From positions 1 through 19,803 of the forward strand of contig CALVJC010000096.1 in NCBI GenBank assembly GCA_944331945.1: 19,803 nucleotides of DNA, given 5' to 3'. This DNA is from an uncultured Bacilli bacterium (lineage in GTDB: Bacteria; Bacillota_I; Bacilli_A; RF39; UBA660). Shown here in pieces: positions 14,782 through 19,803 of the stretch (positions within the stretch are counted from its first letter, which is position 1; every line of letters starts with the position of its first letter). The position numbers and the translations under genes are program-made. The notes under the pieces were generated by a model that was given only the letters and a program-made list of their open reading frames with translations, searched no databases and was not told the origin of the DNA.

Positions 14782-15444
14782 ATGATAGGAAATGATTGGG
14801 ATTTTTATTTAGAAAAAGAGTATGATAAGTCATATTTTCAAGATTTACTTTCTTTTGTGGAAACGGAGTATGATCATAAAGTGATCTATCCAAAGAAAAA
14901 TGAGATTTTTAATGCGTTTCGGCAGACTCCTTATGAAAAAGTAAAGGTTGTTATCTTAGGACAAGATCCTTATCATGGTGAAAATCAGGCACATGGACTT
15001 TCTTTTTCTGTACAAAATGGTGTTCCAAAGCCACCTTCTCTTGTTAATATTTTTAAAGAAATGCACGAGGATATTGGCTGTTTGATTCCAACTACTTCGA
15101 ATCTTACTCCATGGACAGAACAAGGTGTTTTACTTTTGAACAGTGTATTAACTGTGGAAAAAGACAAGGCGGCTTCTCATCGTGGTCGTGGATGGGAAAC
15201 CTTTACTGATCGAGTGATTGAAATACTCAATCAAAAAACAACCCCTATTGTCTTTATTTTATGGGGTGGGTATGCAAGAGCTAAGAAAAAACTAATTACC
15301 AATCCGATTCATTATATTGTAGAATCTGCCCATCCTTCTCCTTTATCTGCTTATCAAGGTTTTTTTGGCAGCAAGCCCTTTTCGAAAACCAATCAATTTT
15401 TAATCTCAAAGGGAATGGAACCAATAAAGTGGGAATTAAAATAA
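14782..15444 (+). CDS. ung: Uracil-DNA glycosylase (family 1)
   Basis: Ung removes uracil from DNA, starting base-excision repair. The 220-residue protein shows the catalytic water-activating motif GQDPYHG (60-66, Asp62 catalytic), PPSLVNIFKE, the conserved LLLNSVLTV, and the DNA-intercalation motif HPSPLSA (about 187-193), followed by FFGSKPFSKTNQFL. All family 1 motifs are intact and no N-terminal extension exists. It starts at ATG 14782 behind TGGAGG, 12 bases after rlmH, and is the last gene of the operon; a strong bidirectional terminator overlaps its stop codon. Confidence 0.98.
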   Translation: MIGNDWDFYLEKEYDKSYFQDLLSFVETEYDHKVIYPKKNEIFNAFRQTPYEKVKVVILGQDPYHGENQAHGLSFSVQNGVPKPPSLVNIFKEMHEDIGCLIPTTSNLTPWTEQGVLLLNSVLTVEKDKAASHRGRGWETFTDRVIEILNQKTTPIVFILWGGYARAKKKLITNPIHYIVESAHPSPLSAYQGFFGSKPFSKTNQFLISKGMEPIKWELK

Positions 15445-15472
15445 CTCAAGGTATTGCTCCTTGAGTTATTTT
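15438..15472. terminator. Strong bidirectional terminator between ung and the LemA-like gene
   Basis: A perfect 14-bp stem (AAAATAACTCAAGG with CCTTGAGTTATTTT) and a seven-base loop. The stop codons of both converging genes lie at the edges of the stem, so it should end transcripts from both sides. Confidence 0.92.
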
Positions 15473-16010
15473 ACTGTTCATTTAATAATTCAAATCGTTC
15501 TTGTTTTTTAAAGTTATATAATTCAATATTTTCATAATGATTGATTACTTTTAAGATATTTGATGGAAAGTGATGAATTAAATGATTAATTTCTGTAGCG
15601 CTATCATTATAGTATCTTAAAGCGGCTCGTAAGTCGTTTTCATTATCATTTAATTTATCAATATAATTACTTAATTCTTTATTATTTAATTTTGATTCAT
15701 AAGTTTCCATAATATCGACTAATTCTTTATAACTTTTTTCTAATTCTTTATAGAGTTGATAATGATCTAGTTTTTTTGATTTTAATTTGATTAGGTCTGG
15801 CAAATCTTCTTTTCGATCCAATTCTTCTAAGAAGGGAATAATTTTTAATAAAAGCTCTTCTTTTTTTTGAAGAAGAATGTCTAGGTTGTTATCTGCTTCT
15901 TTTAGCTTTATGTATAGAAAAGAATATTTGTTTTTATAAGAAATTAAGATCATGGCAAAAATAAAAAGAAAAAGAAATAGGATTGCTCCAATTATAATAT
16001 ATAATATCAT
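15471..16010 (-). CDS. LemA-like membrane-anchored coiled-coil protein
   Basis: The 179-residue protein has one N-terminal membrane helix (about 2-24) followed by an almost entirely alpha-helical, charged region. The C-terminal part reads ENDLRAALRYYNDSATEIN and FPSNILKVI, close to the LemA-family pattern of a Tyr-Asn pair plus FPS. The N-terminal half also fits LemA, with a helix after the membrane anchor and a LIPNL-like region read here as KIIPFLEEL. LemA proteins have no agreed function. This is a divergent member recognised by eye. The start at ATG 16010 is supported by AGGTGG five bases upstream and by its own promoter. It follows gerQ on the same strand and ends at the ung terminator. 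Confidence 0.72.
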   Translation of the reverse strand: MILYIIIGAILFLFLFIFAMILISYKNKYSFLYIKLKEADNNLDILLQKKEELLLKIIPFLEELDRKEDLPDLIKLKSKKLDHYQLYKELEKSYKELVDIMETYESKLNNKELSNYIDKLNDNENDLRAALRYYNDSATEINHLIHHFPSNILKVINHYENIELYNFKKQERFELLNEQ

Positions 16011-16031
16011 CTAACCACCTCTATTAAGAAT

Positions 16032-16060
16032 ATTATAGCAAAGAAAAAAGGATGTTACAA
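16032..16060 (-). promoter_or_regulatory. Promoter for the LemA-like gene
   Basis: On the minus strand TTGTAA (16060 to 16055), a 17-base spacer and a perfect TATAAT (16037 to 16032), about 20 bases before the start codon. The -35 lies inside the loop of the gerQ terminator. Confidence 0.7.
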
Positions 16061-16070
16061 TTCTATCCTT
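16044..16070 (-). terminator. Short terminator after gerQ
   Basis: On the minus strand a 6-bp stem AAGGAT/ATCCTT with an 11-base loop is followed by TTTT. The stem begins before the gerQ stop codon and is weak, so read-through into the LemA-like gene is possible. Confidence 0.5.
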
Positions 16071-16422
16071 GTATTTCTTTCACATTAATTTGTTCATTAA
16101 ATTCCACATAATTTAGATATACGGTCCAGAGAAGAAATCTTGTATTGGAATTTTGTTCTCTTATGACGACATAGTCTCTTCCTGCTGCTTCGATGATCCC
16201 AGAAAATACGCGATCGCGCCATTCTAAAGAATCTGAAAAAGACATATAGAAATTGGCAAATTTTCCAACGTTTAATGTTAAAATGTTTTCGGCATAACTA
16301 GCATCTAGTTGCATAGGATTGAAGTTATTTTGGTTGTTGTTTGGCATTGTATTCTGTGGAAAAAAATTTTGATAGGGTGGTGCGGTACTCTGGGAAGGAA
16401 TAGAAAATCCACTTTGATTCAT
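16063..16422 (-). CDS. gerQ: Spore coat protein GerQ homologue
   Basis: GerQ is a mother-cell spore coat protein in Bacillus, needed to localise the cortex-lytic enzyme CwlJ, and is cross-linked by transglutaminase. The C-terminal 75 residues match it well: YAENILTLNVGKFANFYMSF (43-62), WRDRVFSGIIEAAGRDYVVI (68-87), FLLWTVYLNYVEF and a final acidic/Asn turn. The N-terminal 40 residues are Gln/Asn/Pro-rich, as in GerQ, but shorter (119 residues in total against about 181). The first lysine is residue 54, so lysines near the N-terminus, known cross-link sites in B. subtilis, are missing. The ATG follows AAAGGA. It lies 42 bases after the PBP gene with no terminator between them. Presence implies a sporulating or recently sporulating lineage. 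Confidence 0.87.
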   Translation of the reverse strand: MNQSGFSIPSQSTAPPYQNFFPQNTMPNNNQNNFNPMQLDASYAENILTLNVGKFANFYMSFSDSLEWRDRVFSGIIEAAGRDYVVIREQNSNTRFLLWTVYLNYVEFNEQINVKEIQG

Positions 16423-16442
16423 GATATCAGTCCTTTCCCTAT

Positions 16443-16470
16443 ACTATATGTTCTATCTTTTAAATTATGA
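16443..16470 (-). promoter_or_regulatory. Possible sigma-E/sigma-K type (mother-cell) promoter for gerQ
   Basis: On the minus strand TCATAAT (16470 to 16464) and CATATAGTA (16450 to 16442) are separated by 13 bases. This fits the KMATAHH -35 and CATAnnnT -10 pattern of sigma-E, and CATAnnnTA of sigma-K, though the spacer is slightly short. No good sigma-A promoter was seen in this gap. AT-rich sequence makes chance matches likely. Confidence 0.35.
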
Positions 16471-18426
16471 TGCAATATCTTCTTCTAGCATTTCATCAAA
16501 TACGGGATCGCTTGCGGTTGGTTCTGTTCCTTTCACATAATACATTAATTTCTTTTTTTCATCTTGATCGGTGGCAGGTTTTCCAGAAATAGGGTTTACT
16601 AGGACTCCAACGACATTATCTGGTTGTTCGTACCATGCGTCTTCTTTTCCTTCCATATAATCTTCCATATTTGCCAACCAAATATTTTGAGCATATTTGT
16701 ATTCACTGGAATTCAAGTCTCGGTTATCATCATAGCCACACCATACTGCAGTCACAACATCTTTGTTATATCCAATATACCAGTTATCGGTGTTTGTTGT
16801 TCCACTTTTTAAGGCATAAGTGTGTGTCATTCTCGAAGCAAGGTTTACGGCGGTTGGATAATTATAATCGATAAAAGTGGCATCGTAAGTTCCGGTTAAT
16901 AAATTACTTAGAATGAAGGTTAGGCTAGAATTTAAAATAGCATCTTTTTCTTCGTCCGCTTCATATAAGACATTTCCTTCATTGTCAATAACTTTTTGAA
17001 TTAAATGGGGTTTTACTTTATATCCTTCATTGGCAAAGGCAGCATAGGCTCCTACCATTTCACTCATACTGATTTCACTGGTTCCAAGGGCAAGAGAAGG
17101 CACCTCGTCTAATTCAGAGGTAATACCAAGACGTTTTGCCATATTTACTAAAGTTTCCTCTCCTAAAAACATATGGGTTTTGACAGCATAGATATTTTCT
17201 GAATAAGCGATAGCGGTGGCCATGGAAATTGGTTTGTTGCCATATTTTTGATTATAGTTTTGGGGAGAATAAGTTTGTTGATTGGCAAAGGTGAATGTTG
17301 TTTCTTGACTTGTAAATGTTGTTGAAGCCGTAAAACCATTTTCTAAAGCAGCATAATAAAGAATTGGTTTCATGGTAGAACCTACTTGTCTTCTAGCTGA
17401 TATTGCTCGATTAAATTCAGACGTTGTATAATTTTTTCCACCGGCAAGAGCAAAGATCTTTCCTGTTTCTGGATCCATCATCATGGTTGCAACTTCGAGT
17501 TCACTATCAGGCATTGTTTCTTTGATATTTTCTTCTAGTTTTGTTTGCATGTCTAGATCTAAATTGGTGTAAATTCTAAGACCACCCGTTTCTAAAAAGG
17601 TACTAGGAATTTCTTTGATTTCTTGCAGTTCTTTTAAAACAGCATCTTGATAATACATGACCGTTGTCAGATTGTTTTCACTTTTTTCTCCAATATAAGT
17701 CAGTTCTTCATTTAAAGCATTTTGGTATTCTTCTTCGGTGATAATATTATCGTTACGCATGTTCTTTAAAATTAATTCTTGTCGTTCTTTGGCTTTTTCT
17801 TCATTGACTAAAGGAGAATAATTACTAGGTGATTTGGGAATTCCAGTTAACATTGCAGCTTCCGCCAGAGTTAAATCACTAGCACTCTTATTAAAATAAA
17901 ATTGACTCGCATTTTCAATGCCATACATTCCGTGACCATAATTTATTGTATTTAAGTAACCTTCTAGAATTTCATCTTTGCTGTAATGCGTTTCAATTTC
18001 GATGGTGTACCACATTTCATCCCATTTTCTAGCCCAAGTTTTGTCAAAATCGAGAAATAAGTTTTTCGCATACTGCTGAGTAATGGTACTGGCACCTTGT
18101 ACGGTTGAACCAGAAGTTATATTAATATACATTGCCTTTAAGATTCTTAAATAATCAAACCCTTTATGTTTATAAAAGTTTTTATCTTCTGTATTAATTG
18201 TGGCCTCAATCAAATAGGGAGAAATGCGATCTAATTCAATCCATTCTTGATTACCACTTCCCTGGAAGAAAACATTGTTATCTTTATCAAACATAGTGAA
18301 GCTGTTGGCACTTTTTATTTGCAATTTGGGCGTAATATAAGCATAAAGATACATTCCAGCGTGCAAAATAATAGCAACTATCACAATAATAAAAAACCAT
18401 TTTAAAAACTTTTTGAATTTTTTCAT
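16465..18426 (-). CDS. Class A penicillin-binding protein (PBP1A family)
   Basis: This bifunctional enzyme polymerises glycan strands (transglycosylase) and cross-links stem peptides (transpeptidase) outside the membrane. The 653-residue protein has a basic N-terminus, one membrane helix (about 10-31), and a GT51 domain with NTEDKNFYKHKG (catalytic Glu80), GASTITQQ (111-118), RKWDE and IEGYLN-like LEGYLN. The transpeptidase domain has STMK (350-353, nucleophile Ser350), SEN (409-411) and KSGTT (540-544). The length is usual and no extra C-terminal repeats are present. ATG 18426 was chosen because AGGTGGT lies four bases upstream; a GTG at 18435 overlaps that site. gerQ follows on the same strand. 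A vegetative or a sporulation role cannot be told from sequence. Confidence 0.95.
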   Translation of the reverse strand: MKKFKKFLKWFFIIVIVAIILHAGMYLYAYITPKLQIKSANSFTMFDKDNNVFFQGSGNQEWIELDRISPYLIEATINTEDKNFYKHKGFDYLRILKAMYINITSGSTVQGASTITQQYAKNLFLDFDKTWARKWDEMWYTIEIETHYSKDEILEGYLNTINYGHGMYGIENASQFYFNKSASDLTLAEAAMLTGIPKSPSNYSPLVNEEKAKERQELILKNMRNDNIITEEEYQNALNEELTYIGEKSENNLTTVMYYQDAVLKELQEIKEIPSTFLETGGLRIYTNLDLDMQTKLEENIKETMPDSELEVATMMMDPETGKIFALAGGKNYTTSEFNRAISARRQVGSTMKPILYYAALENGFTASTTFTSQETTFTFANQQTYSPQNYNQKYGNKPISMATAIAYSENIYAVKTHMFLGEETLVNMAKRLGITSELDEVPSLALGTSEISMSEMVGAYAAFANEGYKVKPHLIQKVIDNEGNVLYEADEEKDAILNSSLTFILSNLLTGTYDATFIDYNYPTAVNLASRMTHTYALKSGTTNTDNWYIGYNKDVVTAVWCGYDDNRDLNSSEYKYAQNIWLANMEDYMEGKEDAWYEQPDNVVGVLVNPISGKPATDQDEKKKLMYYVKGTEPTASDPVFDEMLEEDIAS

Positions 18427-18540
18427 GAATACCACCTGATGTTAGTTTTTCCAGAAATAGAAAAATCATAATCAGAAATTGAAACTATTTACGAGAAGCG
18501 AATGACATGATATACTTTGCTTGATCCAAAAGAAGTTTTC

Positions 18541-18569
18541 TTGTTTCTTTTCTTAGTTTTTGTTATAAT
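18541..18569 (+). promoter_or_regulatory. Extended -10 promoter for the DUF1934 gene and argS
   Basis: TTGTTT (18541-18546), a 17-base spacer and TGTTATAAT (hexamer 18564-18569). Transcription would start near 18576, about 12 to 20 bases before the candidate start codons of the DUF1934 gene. Confidence 0.85.
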
Positions 18570-18587
18570 CGTTAGAAGAAAAGTGAA

Positions 18588-18950
18588 GTGATATATGTGC
18601 GAGTAGAAATTCATACAAAGCTTACCAATGAAGATCAGAATTTGGTTTTTGATTTAAAAGGTATTTATGATGAAGAAGCAAAGCGTTTGGTTTTTAAAGA
18701 AAATGAGAAAACGAAAATTACTATTTTTTTGAAAGAAAAAATTTTGTTAAGAGAAACTGTTGAAGCTATTTTAAGTTATAAATTTGGCAAAAAGAATTCT
18801 CGATTTGAAGTTTATTTGAAAGATTTAAGAAAAACAGGAACTATTGGTTTAGAGACGAAAAAAATTGTTGTCAAAGAAAACTTTTTTGAAGTTTGTTATC
18901 GAATTGAAGGTAATTCTTTTGACCATTGTTATCAAGTAGAATGGAGATGA
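18588..18950 (+). CDS. DUF1934 (YwiB-like) beta-barrel protein
   Basis: DUF1934 proteins are small calycin-like beta-barrels of unknown function. The 120-residue sequence alternates hydrophobic and charged residues as expected for strands: VRVEIHTKL, the KGIYDEEAKRLVFKE turn, KITIFLKEKILLRE, RFEVYLKDLRKTGTIGLETKK and a final strand pair, FEVCYRIEGNSFDHCYQVEW. It is assigned partly by position, since ywiB precedes argS in B. subtilis. The start is uncertain: GTG 18588 and GTG 18597 are both possible, and neither has a strong ribosome binding site. The gene ends four bases before argS, so they form one transcript. Confidence 0.75.
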   Translation: MIYVRVEIHTKLTNEDQNLVFDLKGIYDEEAKRLVFKENEKTKITIFLKEKILLRETVEAILSYKFGKKNSRFEVYLKDLRKTGTIGLETKKIVVKENFFEVCYRIEGNSFDHCYQVEWR

Positions 18951-18954
18951 GGTT

Positions 18955-19803
18955 ATGAGTATATTAAAAGAAGTAGAACAGGATTTATTAAAGGTGTTAC
19001 AAGAGGGGGGGATTCCTCTTACGGAAGTAAAATTGTTACGGAGTAATCGAAGTGATTTGGGCGATTATCAAATTAATGATGCGATGAAGTTAGCGAAAGT
19101 GATGCATAAGAGTCCTAATGAGATTGCGAATATTATGGTATCTCTTATTGAAAAGACAGACTATTTTTCTTCGGTTTCTGTAGCAGGTGTTGGGTTTATT
19201 AATTTGACTTTGAAGGATGAATTTCTTTTAGAGTCGATGAATCGCTTGTTTCAAGAAAAAGAGTTATCTTATGATCATGTCTCAAAAAGAAAAATTTTTT
19301 TGGATTATGGGGGAGCGAATGTTGCCAAAACTCTTCATGTGGGACATTTAAGATCTGCTAACATTGGGGAGGCATTAAAACGGTTAGCTCGTCATTTAGG
19401 GTGTCAAGTGATTAGTGATGTTCATTTCGGAGATATTGGAAGACAATCTGGAATGGTGATTTATGAGATTCGGGTTCGTTATCCTAATTTAAACTATTTT
19501 AGTGGTGAAGAGGAAAAAGAGTGGGATCCGCTTCCTATTACAGCTGAAGATTTGGAAGAAATTTATCCAGTAGCTAGTAGTAAAGCCAAAGAAAATGAAG
19601 AAATTATGGAAGAAGTACGAACTATTACGGCCGAACTTGAAAAAGGAAATCCTGGTTATGTTGCTTTGTGGGAGAAAATTCGAAAAATATCAATTGATGA
19701 TATCAAGAGTGTTTATCGCCGTCTTGATACAGATTTTGATCTTTGGGAAGGCGAGAGTGATTGCTATCCTTATATCAAACCAATGCTTGATTATTTCGAA
19801 AAA
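18955..19803 (+). CDS. argS: Arginyl-tRNA synthetase, 5' part (runs off window)
   Basis: ArgRS charges tRNA-Arg with arginine. The frame is open for 283 codons from ATG 18955, behind GGAGATGAGG, to the window end. Residues 1-90 are the N-terminal tRNA D-loop recognition domain. The class I signature HVGH is in AKTLHVGHLRSANIG, preceded by DYGGANV. The VISDVHFGDIGRQSGMVI motif and the insertion LEEIYPVASSKAKENEEI, then DLWEGESDCYPYI, place it with the ArgRS subtype found in clostridia and some mycoplasmas and proteobacteria. The B. subtilis subtype reads HLGHARG instead. The KMSKS-like loop and anticodon-binding domain are beyond the window. It is co-transcribed with the DUF1934 gene. Confidence 0.96.
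   Translation, partial: MSILKEVEQDLLKVLQEGGIPLTEVKLLRSNRSDLGDYQINDAMKLAKVMHKSPNEIANIMVSLIEKTDYFSSVSVAGVGFINLTLKDEFLLESMNRLFQEKELSYDHVSKRKIFLDYGGANVAKTLHVGHLRSANIGEALKRLARHLGCQVISDVHFGDIGRQSGMVIYEIRVRYPNLNYFSGEEEKEWDPLPITAEDLEEIYPVASSKAKENEEIMEEVRTITAELEKGNPGYVALWEKIRKISIDDIKSVYRRLDTDFDLWEGESDCYPYIKPMLDYFEK

Noticed and set aside
18440..18540. A sigma-A promoter for the PBP gene on the minus strand, using TATGAT at 18470 to 18465.
   Set aside because: The -35 at 17 bases (CGTAAA) matches poorly and no extended -10 is present. I could not settle where this transcript starts.
1..19803. tRNA, rRNA, CRISPR arrays, insertion sequences, prophage genes or UGA-as-Trp recoding.
   Set aside because: No cloverleaf, repeat array, transposase or integrase was seen. 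Trp is TGG throughout, and walJ and the DUF1934 gene end in TGA.

Overview
The window is a stretch of core chromosome from a low-GC, Gram-positive bacterium that uses TGG for Trp and TGA as a stop, so the standard bacterial code. The gene set points to class Bacilli: a Noc/Soj/Spo0J segregation block, the mscS-DUF951-ychF-rpsF-ssb-rpsR order known from staphylococci, rplI-dnaB, walJ-rlmH, a GerQ spore-coat homologue and ywiB-argS. The compact layout, very AT-rich codon use and a non-Bacillus type of ArgRS suggest an Erysipelotrichales- or RF39-like gut lineage rather than Bacillus or Staphylococcus; this placement is inference.

Layout. (1) 2-295 is the 3' end of an unidentified Cys-containing protein. 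(2) 335-1910 is a single-gene unit for a Noc-like CTPase with a very long Asn/Ser-rich linker. (3) 1921-6303 runs from a promoter to a terminator and carries parA, parB, an MscS channel, a DUF951 protein and an AbgT-type transporter. (4) 6337-7523 is monocistronic ychF, converging on a small lipoprotein gene on the minus strand. (5) 8042-9197 is the rpsF-ssb-rpsR operon, with a structured leader resembling the S6:S18 autoregulatory element. (6) 9195-15472 is a seven-gene operon: a stand-alone GdpP-like DHH phosphodiesterase, rplI, dnaB, an M23 peptidase, walJ, rlmH and ung. (7) 15471-18426 on the minus strand holds a class A penicillin-binding protein, gerQ and a LemA-like membrane protein. 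(8) 18541 to the end holds a DUF1934 (YwiB-like) gene and the 5' part of argS.

The genes serve chromosome segregation (Noc, ParA, ParB), replication and repair (DnaB, SSB, Ung), ribosome function (S6, S18, L9, RlmH, YchF, ArgRS), the cell wall (PBP, M23 peptidase, possibly WalJ) and osmotic or c-di-AMP homeostasis (MscS, DHH protein). Several sigma-A-type promoters have 17-bp spacers and often an extended -10, and terminators sit directly against or overlap the next promoter. No tRNA, rRNA, mobile element or CRISPR array was seen, and no gene-free stretch exceeds 300 bases.

I see no wholly new system. The points most worth a second look are the altered architecture of Noc, the GdpP relative stripped to its DHH/DHHA1 core with a changed GGGH motif, a GerQ without N-terminal lysines behind a possible sporulation-type promoter, and an M23 peptidase where walRKHI normally sits next to walJ.
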